Part shown: one piece after another, positions 28,713 to 38,137 of the stretch
How the letters are laid out: every line of letters begins with the position of its first letter
Position numbering within the stretch: the first letter of the stretch is position 1
Origin: Pseudomonadota bacterium
Lineage (GTDB): Bacteria > Pseudomonadota > Gammaproteobacteria > Xanthomonadales > Rhodanobacteraceae
Direction: 5' to 3'
Assembly: GCA_021794575.1 (NCBI GenBank)
Contig: JAJYQO010000039.1
Coordinates: 7,160 to 71,159 of the forward strand
Length of the DNA stretch: 64,000 nt
Program-made: the position numbers and the translations under genes
Notes under the pieces: model-generated
What the model saw: only the letters and a program-made list of their open reading frames with translations
Database searches by the model: none
Told to the model about the DNA's origin: nothing

Positions 28713-29209
28713 GCGCTTTGTTCATCAACCTGCCCGGACATCTGGTGTGGTGGTCGGTGGCCTTGATTCTGGCCGCCGCCGAAGTGCTGGCACCCGGCTA
28801 TTTTCTGATCTGGATAGGCCTGGGCGCGGCGGCCACCGGCGGCCTCGTGCTGCTATGGCCGCAGTTGGGCGTCCTGGCCCAGGCACTGAGCTTCACGCTG
28901 CTGGCTTTTCTTTCCTGCGCGGCCTACTGGAGCTGGTTGCGGCCGCGCCTGCAGCGCGGCGAGCGCAGCGACGCCACCACGCTGAACCGCCGCGGCGCCA
29001 GCCTGGTGGGGCGACGGTTAGTGCTGACCGAGGCTATCCGCGATGGCCGCGGCCGCGCGCGGGTCGGTGACAGCGTCTGGCTGGCGACCGGCCCCGATCT
29101 GCCCGCCGGCAGCGAAGTCGAGGTGGTCGGCAGCGAGGGCGTGCTGCTGAACGTGCGTCCACTGCATGCCGCCGAGTCCGTATCCAAGGATCAGGCGCAC
29201 CCGGGCTGA
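28709..29209 (+). CDS. NfeD-like membrane protein
   Basis: A 166-residue short NfeD protein: three to four transmembrane segments in the first 85 residues ([31 protein letters not shown]) and a C-terminal OB-fold ([17 protein letters not shown] to [15 protein letters not shown]). NfeD partners form complexes with SPFH proteins, here the overlapping qmcA. It is the truncated class without the serine protease domain. It converges with the EamA transporter gene. Confidence 0.92.
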   Translation: MSALFINLPGHLVWWSVALILAAAEVLAPGYFLIWIGLGAAATGGLVLLWPQLGVLAQALSFTLLAFLSCAAYWSWLRPRLQRGERSDATTLNRRGASLVGRRLVLTEAIRDGRGRARVGDSVWLATGPDLPAGSEVEVVGSEGVLLNVRPLHAAESVSKDQAHPG

Positions 29210-29217
29210 GAGCGGGC

Positions 29218-30108
29218 TCACGCCAGCAGCAGACAGGCCACGCCCGCAAGCGTGCAGGCCACACCCAGCAACTTGCGCGCGCTCAGCGGCTCGCGCAGCA
29301 ACAAGGCTGCCAGCAGGACGATGAAGGCCGAACTGGTCTCGTTGAGAATGGCTGCCACCGTCGCCGGCGCGTATTTGTAGCCACCTATCCACATCAGCAC
29401 GGCCAGATACTGGCCGACGAACGCGGCCAGCAGTAGCAGCGGCCAGCGCACGCGGCGTCCGGACAGCGTCCGCCACGGCGCTTCGCGTCGCCATGCGAAC
29501 AGCACAAGCAGGCCGAGCAGGCCGCCCAGGGTCCGCAGCAGCACGATCCACAGCACCGGCTGGCCGCCGAGCCAGGGCTTGATCAGCACGATCGCCACCG
29601 CCATCAGGAAGATCGCAGCGACGCCAAGCGCAATCCCCTGCCGCAACCGGCGTCGATCCAGTCCCGTCGCGTGACCGCGCGCCCGGCTCACCACCAGCAC
29701 GCCCGCGCTGACCAGCGCGAAACCCAGCCATTGCAGCGGCCGCATGCTTTCGCCGAGAAACAGCGCCGAAAGCCCGATCACGAACGGACTGTACAGATTG
29801 CCGATGATGCCCGCGCGACTGGCGCCCAAGCGGTTGAGCGCGGCGAAATACAAACTGTCGGCGCAGGCCATGCCGAGCACGCCGGACAACAGTGTCACGC
29901 CAATACCCAGCGCATCGAGCCGCGGCGGCGTAGTGCCCAGCACCTGCACGGTCAGCACCAACATGCCCAGCACCAGCAGGTTCTTCACCAGGTTCAGCGT
30001 CAACGGCGGCAACGTTTCGCCCAGCCGTTTGTAGATAATCACCGCTGTCGCCCAAGCCAGCGCACTGCCGATGGACAACATTTCACCCAGCAGCATCGGG
30101 TTCCCCAT
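29218..30108 (-). CDS. EamA/DMT family transporter
   Basis: A protein of about 296 residues with ten predicted transmembrane helices in two five-helix EamA repeats, the drug/metabolite transporter design. The first repeat holds GSALAWATAVIIYKRLG and the second begins near GIALGVAAIFLMAVAIVLIKPWLGG. Substrate unknown. The ORF track starts at a GTG (30114); I use the in-frame ATG at 30108, with no clear ribosome binding site for either. Divergent from the ThrE-like gene (84 bp). Confidence 0.9.
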   Translation of the reverse strand: MGNPMLLGEMLSIGSALAWATAVIIYKRLGETLPPLTLNLVKNLLVLGMLVLTVQVLGTTPPRLDALGIGVTLLSGVLGMACADSLYFAALNRLGASRAGIIGNLYSPFVIGLSALFLGESMRPLQWLGFALVSAGVLVVSRARGHATGLDRRRLRQGIALGVAAIFLMAVAIVLIKPWLGGQPVLWIVLLRTLGGLLGLLVLFAWRREAPWRTLSGRRVRWPLLLLAAFVGQYLAVLMWIGGYKYAPATVAAILNETSSAFIVLLAALLLREPLSARKLLGVACTLAGVACLLLA

Positions 30109-30192
30109 GCGCACCGGCCCGGTGCGAGATTATCCCGACCGCGGCGCCTGCCGCCCAGCGCCAACGATCCCGCGCGGCGGCGGTGTCGCTCC

Positions 30193-31434
30193 ATGAGTGC
30201 GCTCGGCACATCGTTCGAGACACGCGTGGGCTTCGTGGTCGAAACCGCGCGGCGCCTGCACCAGTACGGCACCGCAGCCCCACGCCTGGAAATGGCCGTC
30301 GCGCGCATCGGCGAGCGCCTGGGCTTGCGCGTCGAGGTATGGTCCAGCCCGACCGCCATCATCCTGTCGGCCGGCGCGCAACAGCCGCCGCAAGCGAAAC
30401 GCCTGGCCGAGACCACCCAAGTCGTGCGGCTGCCGCCGGGCGACGTCAATCTGGCCAAGCTGTGCAAGGTCGACCGCATCGCCGACCGCGTGATCGCCGG
30501 GGAACTCGACATCGAGGACGGTTTCCGGCAACTGCAGTCGCTGTCCGACCCGGCGCCGCGCTGGATGGCGCCCGCCACGACGCTGGCCTTTGGCGTGGCC
30601 GCGGCGATGGTGGCCACGCTGCTGCACGGCGCCTGGACGGACTTGCTGCTGGCCGGACTGATCGGACTTGCCATCGGGCAGCTGACGGTAAGCAGCGCGC
30701 GTCATCCGCGGCTGGCGGTGGCCAGTGAAGCGATCGCGGCGCTGCTGGCCACGCTGATCGCAGGCGCGGTCAACGCTTTCGTCGTGCCGCTGGCGGTGAA
30801 AACCGTGGTGGTCTCCGGGCTGATCGTGCTGATGCCGGGCATGGCACTGACCAACGCCGTGCGCGAGATCTCAACCCAGCACCTCGCGTCGGGCTCGGCG
30901 CGCATGGCCGGTGCCATGGCCAGCCTGCTGAAGCTCACCTTCGGCGCGCTGGCCGGCGCGCAGATCCTCGATGTACTGGGTTGGCATGGCGCGGGCGCGC
31001 CGCCGCCGCCGGCACCGGCCTGGTTCCTGGCGCCCGCGTTGCTGCTGGGCACGCTGTCCTTCGGTGTGCTGTTCCAGGCCGCAGTGCGCGACTGGCCGCT
31101 GGTCATGCTCGCCGCCATCACCGGCTATCTGTCCACGCGCATGGGCGCCGGGCTGTACGGGCCCAGCTTTGGCGTGTTTGTAGGCGGCCTGGTCGTCGGC
31201 GCGCTCAGCAATCTGTACGCGCGTCACCGGCATCGGCCCGGTGCGCTGGTACGCGAACCGGGCATCATCCTGCTGGTGCCGGGTTCGGTGGGCTTCAGCA
31301 GCGTGTCCGCGCTGCTGGAGCGCAACGTGCCGATCGGAACCGATGCCGGCCTGCTGCTGGTATCGCTGCTGGTGGCGTTGGTAGCGGGCCTGCTGTTCGG
31401 CGATCTGCTGGTCGGTCCCCGGCGCAGTCTGTAG
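30193..31434 (+). CDS. ThrE family threonine/serine exporter
   Basis: A 413-residue protein of the ThrE family. The soluble N-terminal part (about 1-115; FETRVGFVVETARRLHQYGT and the conserved WSSPTAIILS stretch) is followed by ten predicted transmembrane helices in two halves with VVSGLIVLMPGMALTNAVREI between. ThrE exports threonine and serine in Corynebacterium; some homologues export other small acids. The stop codon is 4 bp from the left arm of the inverted repeat around the H-NS gene, so transcripts from this gene run into that arm. Confidence 0.9.
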   Translation: MSALGTSFETRVGFVVETARRLHQYGTAAPRLEMAVARIGERLGLRVEVWSSPTAIILSAGAQQPPQAKRLAETTQVVRLPPGDVNLAKLCKVDRIADRVIAGELDIEDGFRQLQSLSDPAPRWMAPATTLAFGVAAAMVATLLHGAWTDLLLAGLIGLAIGQLTVSSARHPRLAVASEAIAALLATLIAGAVNAFVVPLAVKTVVVSGLIVLMPGMALTNAVREISTQHLASGSARMAGAMASLLKLTFGALAGAQILDVLGWHGAGAPPPPAPAWFLAPALLLGTLSFGVLFQAAVRDWPLVMLAAITGYLSTRMGAGLYGPSFGVFVGGLVVGALSNLYARHRHRPGALVREPGIILLVPGSVGFSSVSALLERNVPIGTDAGLLLVSLLVALVAGLLFGDLLVGPRRSL

Positions 31435-31438
31435 ATCC

Positions 31439-31582
31439 CCGGGCATCCTGCCGCCTGATTCAAAGCGGCCACATGCAAGCAAAACGGACGCGGCAAAGCC
31501 GCGCCGCCTTGGTCGCGACCAGTAGTTGTGTGCTCGTCGCGGCGGCACATCCAGGTGCCGGAGCGGTTTTGCAAACCGCTCT
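31439..31582 (+). repeat. Left arm of ~143-bp inverted repeat (palindrome-rich element)
   Basis: This segment is nearly identical to the reverse complement of 32085..32227 (about four mismatches and two single-base indels by eye). It contains three internal palindromes: CGCGGCAAAGCCGCG, TGGTCGCGACCA, and GAGCGGTTTTGCAAACCGCTC at its inner end. It begins 4 bp after the ThrE stop codon and lacks the outer GTTTGCAAAA end found on the other arm, so it looks truncated there. No gene is supported in it. Confidence 0.9.
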
Positions 31583-31598
31583 GTAGTCCATAGACAAC

Positions 31599-31621
31599 GA
31601 CACCGGCACAGGGCCGGCGTC
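31599..31621 (-). terminator. Possible terminator hairpin after the H-NS-family gene
   Basis: On the minus strand GACGCCGGC can pair with GCCGGTGTC around a short loop, just after the H-NS stop codon, followed by the weakly T-rich GTTGTCTAT. The stem is good but the T-tract is poor, so this is tentative. Confidence 0.4.
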
Positions 31622-31643
31622 GCGGTCCGGCTTGGCGATCCGG

Positions 31644-31973
31644 CTATTTCCTGATCAGCAGATCCGATTCCTTCTTGCCCGCGGCCAGAGCGTCATGGAA
31701 CCAGCGCGGACGCTTGCCGCGGCCGCTCCAGGTCTGCTCGCGATTGGCCGGATTGGCGTACTTGGGCGCCACCGGGGCACCGGTCTTGCGCGCGCGTCGA
31801 CCACGGCCCGCAAACACTTCGTCCACCGTGTAGCCTTCCTGCTTGATAATTTTTTCCAGACGTTCACGCAATGCGCCCAGATTTTCCTTGGCCAGTTCGG
31901 TCTGGCGCAGTCGGGCATGCTCGATCAGCTCGCTGAGTTGCTGGTTATTGAGATTTTTCAGGTCAATGGACAT
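31644..31973 (-). CDS. H-NS family nucleoid-associated protein
   Basis: A 109-residue H-NS-like protein. The N-terminal half is a coiled coil for dimerisation (LNNQQLSELIEHARLRQTEL), then a basic linker (GRGRRARKTG) and the DNA-binding domain with the conserved core NPANREQTWSGRGKRPRWF. Such proteins silence AT-rich, often horizontally acquired DNA. GGAG lies 7 nt before ATG 31973; the ORF track's longer start is unlikely. The gene is bracketed by ~143-bp inverted repeats, an unusual setting that could mean it was mobilised or duplicated within the genome. Confidence 0.92.
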   Translation of the reverse strand: MSIDLKNLNNQQLSELIEHARLRQTELAKENLGALRERLEKIIKQEGYTVDEVFAGRGRRARKTGAPVAPKYANPANREQTWSGRGKRPRWFHDALAAGKKESDLLIRK

Positions 31974-32036
31974 GCGACATCTCCAGAATGCAGTTGGAAT
32001 GCGGATCGCCAGGTTCGGTCCGGGTACGGCGGCGTA

Positions 32037-32065
32037 ATTCTGGCATGGCATCCGATGCTGCTCAA
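32037..32065 (-). promoter_or_regulatory. Candidate sigma-70 promoter of the H-NS-family gene
   Basis: On the minus strand TTGAGC and CAGAAT are separated by exactly 17 bp, each matching consensus at 4 of 6 positions. It lies between the repeat arm and the gene, giving a leader of roughly 60 nt. Assigned by eye only. Confidence 0.35.
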
Positions 32066-32084
32066 TGCCCGGTGATTCATGAAT

Positions 32085-32237
32085 GAGTGGTTTGCAAAAA
32101 CCGCTCCGGCACCTGGATGTGCCGCCGCGACGAGCACACAAATGCTGGTCGCGACCAAGGCGGCGCGGCTTTGCCGCGTCCGTTTGCCTGCATGTGGCCG
32201 CTTTGAATCAGGCGGCAGGATGCCCGGTTTTGCAAAC
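32085..32237 (-). repeat. Right arm of inverted repeat, with terminal inverted repeats
   Basis: This is the inverted partner of 31439..31582. It looks complete: the ends GTTTGCAAAAACCG and CGGTTTTGCAAAC are inverted copies of one another, as in a miniature transposable element, and the inner palindromes of the left arm are conserved. The unit is about 148 bp end to end. Confidence 0.88.
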
Positions 32238-32322
32238 TGATCGAATGCTGCAATAGCCTTGGCGTGGCCGATCATTTCCTGCAATAACGCCCAGCGCTGC
32301 CCGCGCCACGGCACATGCGCAT

Positions 32323-34029
32323 TCAAATGCTGTCGGAACTGATTTTGTCCAGCAGTTCCATGACGTTCAGCATTTCGCTCCGGTCGGCATCGCGGCGACG
32401 GTATTCGAACTGTCCGGCAGCGCTGCTGCGTTCGCTAATGACCACGCGCTGCGGAATGCCGATCAGTTCGATATCGGCAAACATCGCGCCGGGACGCAGC
32501 CCGCGATCGTCCAGCACTACCTCGACGCCGCGTTGCTGCAATTGGGCGTACAGGGCCGACGCCGACGCGTCGACTTCGGCATTGCCTTTCGGATTGATCA
32601 CGCAGATCGCCACTTGCCAGGGCGCCATTGCGGCGGGCCAGCGAATGCCTGCCGCGTCGTGGTTCTGCTCGATGGCGGCAGCCACGATGCGGCTGACACC
32701 GATACCGTAGCAACCCATGTGCGGCGTGACCGCCTTGCCCTGTGCATCCAGCACGCTGGCGTGCATGGCCGCAGCGTACTTCTGACCCAGTTGGAACACG
32801 TGCCCGACTTCGATGCCGCGCGCGATCGCCAGCGCACCGCTGCCATCGGCGGCGGTTTCCCCGGCTTCGACGTTGCGGATGTCGGCGACGCACTGCGGTT
32901 CCGGCAAATCACGGCCCCAGTTGACGCCGCGCAGGTGGAAGCCGGTTTCATTGGCCCCAATCACAAAATCGGACAGCGCCGCCACCGCGCGGTCGGCGAT
33001 CACGGTGATGGCCTTGCGCGGCGCACGCGGCCCGATGAAACCCGGCGCGCCGCCGAGGTAATCGACGATTTCGTCCTCGCGCGCCAGGCGGTACTCGCCC
33101 AGGTCTGGCTGCTTGGCCAGCTTGATTTCGTTGAGCGTGTGATCGCCGCGCACCAGCGCCAGTGCGAAACCGTGTTCGCCCATCAGCGCGACGGATTTGA
33201 CGGTCCGCGCGAGTTCCACTCCCAGCAGTTGCGCAACTTCGGCACAGGTCTTTTGCGTGGGCGTGGCTACTTTCTCCAACGTCTCCCGCGCGGCCGCGCG
33301 CGCACATGGCGCGGGCGCCGCGGCCATTTCGATATTGGCTGCGTAATCCGAAGCGGTGGAAAAAGCGATGGCGTCTTCGCCGGAGTCGGCCAATACGTGG
33401 AATTCGTGGCTGGCGCTGCCGCCGATGGCGCCGGTGTCGGCCTGCACAGCGCGGAATCTCAAGCCCAGGCGCGTGAAAATGCGCGTGTAGGCGTCGTACA
33501 TGTTCTGGTATTCGCGCGCTAGGCATTGCGGATCGAGATGGAACGAATAGGCGTCCTTCATCAGGAACTCCCGCGCACGCATCACCCCGAAGCGCGGCCG
33601 GATCTCGTCACGGAACTTGGTCTGGATCTGGAAGAAATTGACCGGCAGCTGGCGGTAGCTTTTCAGCTCGTTGCGGGCGAAATCGGTGATCACTTCCTCG
33701 TGGGTGGGGCCGTAGCAGTATTCCTGGTCCTTGCGGTCTTTCAGCTTCAGCAGTTGGCCGCCGAATTTCTGCCAGCGCCCGGTTTCGTCCCACAGTTCAC
33801 GCGGCTGGATCGAGGGCATCAACAGCTCGATGGCGCCGGCGCGCTGCATCTCCTCGCGCACGATGGTCTCGACCTTGCGCAACACGCGCAGACCCAACGG
33901 CGTCCAGGTGTAGATGCCGGCGGCCAGCTTGCGCAGCATGCCGGCACGCAGCATCAACTGGTGGCTAATGATTTCGGCATCGGCCGGCACTTCCTTGACG
34001 GTGTTGAGATGGAACTGGCTGAGGCGCAT
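32323..34029 (-). CDS. proS: Prolyl-tRNA synthetase
   Basis: The 568-residue class II synthetase charges tRNA-Pro. Motif 2 ([25 protein letters not shown], seen in part) lies near residue 140 and motif 3 ([17 protein letters not shown]) at about 445. The long insertion between them (about 225-405) is the YbaK-like editing domain of the bacterial type, which removes mischarged alanine. Length is standard (565-572). The ORF track frame runs upstream through hutF antisense; ATG 34029 with [19 protein letters not shown] is the usual start. It follows hutF by 44 bp on the same strand. Confidence 0.96.
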   Translation of the reverse strand: MRLSQFHLNTVKEVPADAEIISHQLMLRAGMLRKLAAGIYTWTPLGLRVLRKVETIVREEMQRAGAIELLMPSIQPRELWDETGRWQKFGGQLLKLKDRKDQEYCYGPTHEEVITDFARNELKSYRQLPVNFFQIQTKFRDEIRPRFGVMRAREFLMKDAYSFHLDPQCLAREYQNMYDAYTRIFTRLGLRFRAVQADTGAIGGSASHEFHVLADSGEDAIAFSTASDYAANIEMAAAPAPCARAAARETLEKVATPTQKTCAEVAQLLGVELARTVKSVALMGEHGFALALVRGDHTLNEIKLAKQPDLGEYRLAREDEIVDYLGGAPGFIGPRAPRKAITVIADRAVAALSDFVIGANETGFHLRGVNWGRDLPEPQCVADIRNVEAGETAADGSGALAIARGIEVGHVFQLGQKYAAAMHASVLDAQGKAVTPHMGCYGIGVSRIVAAAIEQNHDAAGIRWPAAMAPWQVAICVINPKGNAEVDASASALYAQLQQRGVEVVLDDRGLRPGAMFADIELIGIPQRVVISERSSAAGQFEYRRRDADRSEMLNVMELLDKISSDSI

Positions 34030-34073
34030 CGGTCGGTCCGCTGGAAAGCCGCCAGTGTAGCGGGCGCAATCGC

Positions 34074-35381
34074 TCAATCGCGCAGTGTGGCCAATGCCTG
34101 GCGGTAGCGGCGCGCGACGGCCTCGCGCTGCAGGTGCCGGCCGTCGCGCACCAGCATGCGGCTGCGCACGCAGGCCGCGCGCAGCAGCGGTGCATTGCCG
34201 GCGAAAATCCAGCTGTCTAGCACCTCCCCGGAGCGGCGGCCAGCCAGCAGTGCGTGCGTGGCATCCAGTTCGATCACCGCATCCGCATCCACGCGGACCT
34301 CCGTATCGATGTCCAGGCCCGCGGCCTGACGACCGCCTGCCAGCGCCAGCCCGAACAGACGCTCGCCGCTGTGCGGCTGCTGTGCGCTGGATGCGAGATT
34401 GCGTGCGCGGTGCAACAGCCGCTGGCCATACTCCAGCCAGCGCAGTTCCTCGACCGGGCTGATCGAGACATTGCTGTCCGAGCCGATGGCGATGCGTCCG
34501 CCTTCGGCCAGGAACGCGGGCAACGCGAACAGGCCATCGCCCAGATTGGCCTCGGTGCTGGGGCACAACGCCACCACCGCGCTGCTGCGCGCCAAGCGGC
34601 GGGTTTCGTCAGCGTCCATGTGGGTGGCGTGGACCAGACACCAGCGCGCGTCGACCGGCGCGTGATCCAGCAGCCAGGCCACTGGCCGTTGGCCGGTGGC
34701 GGCCAAGCACGCGTCCACCTCGCCGGTCTGCTCGGCAACGTGGATGTGGATGGGTCCGCGCGCGGCCAGCCCCGAGTCGAGCACCGCGCGCAGGGCCGAC
34801 GCCGGTACCGCACGCAGTGAATGCAAGGCGATGCCCACGATCAGACCGGTCGTTTCGCGCGCGCGCAAAGCCTCGATCAGCGCCAGAAACGACTCCACCG
34901 TGTGCGCAAAGCGGCGCTGGTGAGCCGCCAACGGCCGGCCATCGAAGCCGCCGCTGATGTACAGAGTGGGCAGCAGGGTCAGGCCGATGCCGGTTTCGCG
35001 CGCTGCGTCGATCAGCGCATCGGCCATGGCGCTGGCCGGCGCGTAGGGCCTGCCGCCCGGATCGTGATGCAGATAATGGAACTCGCAGACGTGGGTGTAA
35101 CCAGCCTCCAGCATCTCCACGTACGACTGCGCCGCCACTGCATGTAGTCGCTCCGGATCGAAACGCGTCGCGAGGGCATACATGGTCTCGCGCCAACTCC
35201 AGAAGCTGTCCTCGGCGCCGGCACGCCGCTCGGCCAGGCCGGCCATGGCGCGCTGGAAGGCGTGCGCATGCGCGTTGACCAGACCCGGCAGCGCCCAGCC
35301 ATGCCAGGTGGTGTCGCCTTCGGAACCGGCGCAGGGACACTGCCGGGCACGCCATTGCGCACCATCCCAGACGTTGAGCAT
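34074..35381 (-). CDS. hutF: Formimidoylglutamate deiminase
   Basis: HutF hydrolyses N-formimidoyl-L-glutamate to N-formylglutamate and ammonia in the five-step histidine degradation route. This 435-residue amidohydrolase has the metal-binding [13 protein letters not shown] at about 35, [14 protein letters not shown] at about 215, LVHATHMD at about 250 and [15 protein letters not shown] at about 300. The N-terminus is slightly short for the family; GTG at 35396, five codons upstream, is an alternative start. hutI lies nearby but divergent, beyond the ClC gene. hutG, hutH and hutU are not in the window. Confidence 0.93.
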   Translation of the reverse strand: MLNVWDGAQWRARQCPCAGSEGDTTWHGWALPGLVNAHAHAFQRAMAGLAERRAGAEDSFWSWRETMYALATRFDPERLHAVAAQSYVEMLEAGYTHVCEFHYLHHDPGGRPYAPASAMADALIDAARETGIGLTLLPTLYISGGFDGRPLAAHQRRFAHTVESFLALIEALRARETTGLIVGIALHSLRAVPASALRAVLDSGLAARGPIHIHVAEQTGEVDACLAATGQRPVAWLLDHAPVDARWCLVHATHMDADETRRLARSSAVVALCPSTEANLGDGLFALPAFLAEGGRIAIGSDSNVSISPVEELRWLEYGQRLLHRARNLASSAQQPHSGERLFGLALAGGRQAAGLDIDTEVRVDADAVIELDATHALLAGRRSGEVLDSWIFAGNAPLLRAACVRSRMLVRDGRHLQREAVARRYRQALATLRD

Positions 35382-35468
35382 GTTCAATGTATGCACGCGC
35401 GCTCCCGTGCCGAAACCCCGGACAGTGCTGCGGAAACGGCCGCGCGCAGGGTACGCGATAATCGCCGG

Positions 35469-36848
35469 ATGCACGACACCGCGCCCGCCGCGCCCACGCA
35501 TGCACACCGCCACGGCGCGCCGCAGCACGATGCCGCGCCGTGGCGCCGGCGCCTGGTGCTGTGGAGCGGCGGCGTATTGGTGGGACTGGTGGCGGTGGCC
35601 TTCATCAAACTCACCAATCTGGCCTACGCCGGCTTCGCGCAGTTCATCCACGGCCACGCCTGGCTGGCACTGCTGATTACGCCGATCGGCTTCGCGCTGA
35701 TCGCCTGGTACATCCAGCGCTACATGCCCGACGCGCGCGGCAGCGGCATCCCCGAGGTGATCGCCGCGCAGGACGCGAATAGCCGCGACCTCAGCGAGCG
35801 GCTGGTGGGCTGGCGCATCACGCTGGCCAAGTTTCTGATGACGCCACTGGCGCTGCTGACCGGCGCATCGATCGGCAACGAGGGTCCGACGGTGCAGATC
35901 GGTGCCGGGGTGATGCATACGCTGGGCAAGCGCTTCGGCTTCGAGGAGCCGCAGGCCGCGGCGCGCTTCATCCTCGCCGGCGGCGGCGCCGGGCTGGCGG
36001 CGGCCTTCAATGCGCCGCTGGCAGGGGTAGTGTTCGCCATCGAGGAATTGGCCGGTACCTTCGAGCACCGGCTCAGCGGTATCCTGATCGCGGCGGTGCT
36101 GTTCGCTGGCGTGGTTTCGCTTAGCATCCTCGGCAATTACAGCTATTTCGGCAACGTCGCGGCCAGCCTGCCGCTGGGCGAAGGCTGGCTGGCGGTGCTG
36201 ATGATCGGCGGCATCGGCGGCTTGGCCGGCGGACTGTTCGCACGGCTGATCCTGTTGGACATAGGTCCGCTACCACGACTGGCGACGCTGCGCGGGCGGT
36301 ATCCGGTGCCGGTCGCGGCACTAGGCGGTCTGCTGCTGGCGGGGCTGGGGCTGGCCAGCCACGGCAGCATCTATGGCACCGGCTACGAACAGGCGCGTGC
36401 CTTGCTGGAGGGGGCGGTCCGCAATCCCGGCCAGAGCTTCGGCGCGCTGAAGCTGATCGCCAACGTGATCAACGTGTGGTCGGGCGTGCCCGGTGGCACC
36501 CTCTCGCCGGCCCTTGCGGTGGGCACCGGCCTGGGTGCCAACGTTGCGCATTTCTTCCCGCAGGTGACACCGGCGGCGATCATGCTGCTGGGTATGGCCG
36601 CCTATCTCTCGGGCGTGGCGCAAACGCCGCTGACGGCGGCGGTGATCTGTCTGGAGATCACGCCCAGCCAGAATCTGGCGCTGCCGATCCTGGCGGCGGC
36701 GCTGCTGGGCCGCGCCAGTTCGGCGCTGATCTGCCGCACGCCGATGTACAACGTGTTCGCCGCGCGCCTGACCGAAGCCTATGCCCGGCAGCGCGCTGCC
36801 GGGCAGCCCCGGCACGACGAATGTCCCGCGCAGCAGGGTCCGCCATGA
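35469..36848 (+). CDS. ClC family chloride/proton antiporter
   Basis: A 459-residue ClC protein with about ten to twelve membrane helices. The anion-selectivity motifs are present: GSGIPEV at about 92, GNEGPTVQIG at about 138 (Glu is the gating residue) and GGTLSPAL at about 345. PLAGVVFAIEELAG carries the inner proton-glutamate pair typical of exchangers. The position before EGP is Asn rather than the usual Arg/Lys. A His-rich N-terminal segment (HAHRHGAPQHD) precedes the first helix. It overlaps the hutI start by ATGA, so it is co-translated with hutI, and it is divergent from hutF. Confidence 0.92.
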   Translation: MHDTAPAAPTHAHRHGAPQHDAAPWRRRLVLWSGGVLVGLVAVAFIKLTNLAYAGFAQFIHGHAWLALLITPIGFALIAWYIQRYMPDARGSGIPEVIAAQDANSRDLSERLVGWRITLAKFLMTPLALLTGASIGNEGPTVQIGAGVMHTLGKRFGFEEPQAAARFILAGGGAGLAAAFNAPLAGVVFAIEELAGTFEHRLSGILIAAVLFAGVVSLSILGNYSYFGNVAASLPLGEGWLAVLMIGGIGGLAGGLFARLILLDIGPLPRLATLRGRYPVPVAALGGLLLAGLGLASHGSIYGTGYEQARALLEGAVRNPGQSFGALKLIANVINVWSGVPGGTLSPALAVGTGLGANVAHFFPQVTPAAIMLLGMAAYLSGVAQTPLTAAVICLEITPSQNLALPILAAALLGRASSALICRTPMYNVFAARLTEAYARQRAAGQPRHDECPAQQGPP

Positions 36849-38083
36849 ACGACATCGCCACCGCGGCGCCAGACAGCGGCCTGCTGCTGCACGCACGCCT
36901 GGCCACACTGGCCGATGCCGAGAGCCATGGCCTGATCGAGGACGGCGCACTGGCCTGGCGCAACGGGCGCATCCTGTGGCTGGGGCCGAGCGCGCAGTTG
37001 CCTGCTGCGTTCGACGATCTGCGCGGGCAGGCACTCGACGCCTGCGGCGCGCTGGTCACTCCGGGCTTGATCGACGCGCACACGCATCTGGTTTTCGCCG
37101 GCGACCGCGCCAGCGAGTTCGAGCAGCGCCTGGAAGGCGTCGGCTACGAGGCCATCGCGCGCGCCGGCGGCGGCATCATGGCCACGGTGCGCGCCACCCG
37201 CGCCGCCAGCGAAGAGGCCTTGCTTGCTGCCGCCCTGCCGCGCGCCCGCGCACTGCTGCGTGAAGGCGTCACCACTGTCGAGATCAAATCCGGCTACGCG
37301 CTGACGCTCGACGGCGAGGCACGCATGCTGCGCGTGGCGCGGCGCCTGGGTGCGCAACTCGGCATCGAAGTGCGCTGTACGCTGCTGGCGCTACACGCCG
37401 TGCCGCCCGAATTCGCCCAGCAACGCGCCGCCTACGTCGATGCGGTGTGCGCGGACTGGCTGCCGCGGCTGCATGCGCAAGGCCTGCTCGATGCCGTGGA
37501 TGCCTTCTGCGAGGGCATCGGCTTCAGCGCCGCGGAAACCCGCCGATTGTTCGCTGCCGCACGCGCGCTGGGGCTGCCGGTCAGGCTGCATGCCGATCAA
37601 CTGTCCAACCTGCACGGCGCCGCGCTGGCGGCCGAATTCGGCGCGCTTTCGGCCGATCATCTGGAGTGCACCGACGACGCCGGCGTAGCCGCACTGGCGA
37701 CCGCCGGCACAGTGGCCGTACTGCTGCCCGGCAGTTACTACGCCTTGCGCGAAAAGCGCCGGCCACCGGTGGCGGCCCTGCGCGCGGCCGGCGTGCCCAT
37801 GGCCGTGGCCAGCGACCTCAACCCGGGCACCTCACCGCTACGCTCGCTGCGCATCGCCATGAACATGGCCTGCACCTTATTCGGACTGACGCCACTGGAA
37901 GCGCTGCATGGCGTCACCGCATACGCCGCGCGTGCGCTGGGGTTGGATGATCGCGGACGCTTGCAGCCAGGGCTGCGCGCCGATCTGGTGCTATGGGATG
38001 CGCAGACGCCAGCCGAACTCAGCTACTGGCTGGGTGGCGATCTGGCTGCTGCCGTGTTCGCAGGCGGCGCGCGCCGCAAGTGA
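36845..38083 (+). CDS. hutI: Imidazolonepropionase
   Basis: HutI opens the imidazolone ring to form N-formimidoyl-L-glutamate, the substrate of HutF. The 412-residue amidohydrolase has the metal site DAHTHLVFAGDR at about 78, YALTLDGEARML, the His in RLHADQ at about 245 and ASDLNPGTSP at about 320. Length is typical. The ATG overlaps the ClC stop codon (ATGA). Together with hutF it indicates the pathway via formylglutamate, but the remaining hut genes must lie elsewhere. Confidence 0.96.
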   Translation: MNDIATAAPDSGLLLHARLATLADAESHGLIEDGALAWRNGRILWLGPSAQLPAAFDDLRGQALDACGALVTPGLIDAHTHLVFAGDRASEFEQRLEGVGYEAIARAGGGIMATVRATRAASEEALLAAALPRARALLREGVTTVEIKSGYALTLDGEARMLRVARRLGAQLGIEVRCTLLALHAVPPEFAQQRAAYVDAVCADWLPRLHAQGLLDAVDAFCEGIGFSAAETRRLFAAARALGLPVRLHADQLSNLHGAALAAEFGALSADHLECTDDAGVAALATAGTVAVLLPGSYYALREKRRPPVAALRAAGVPMAVASDLNPGTSPLRSLRIAMNMACTLFGLTPLEALHGVTAYAARALGLDDRGRLQPGLRADLVLWDAQTPAELSYWLGGDLAAAVFAGGARRK

Positions 38084-38137
38084 GGCCGGCGCGCACGGGT
38101 GCAGGCGGTGGGCGCGTCAGCCGCCGCCACGGAGGAC

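Larger units (their letters stand above)
31974..32322. other. Intergenic region between H-NS gene and proS
   Basis: This 349-bp gap holds the probable H-NS promoter (32037-32065), the right arm of the inverted repeat (32085-32237 including its ends) and about 85 bp of plain sequence before the proS stop codon. No coding gene is supported; the 122-residue minus-strand ORF across it is read mostly through the repeat. Confidence 0.8.

Noticed and set aside
31958-32326. 122-residue minus-strand ORF over the right repeat arm
   Set aside because: Most of its sequence is a translation of the repeat; the left arm gives the same peptide in a different frame context, so it is not a gene.
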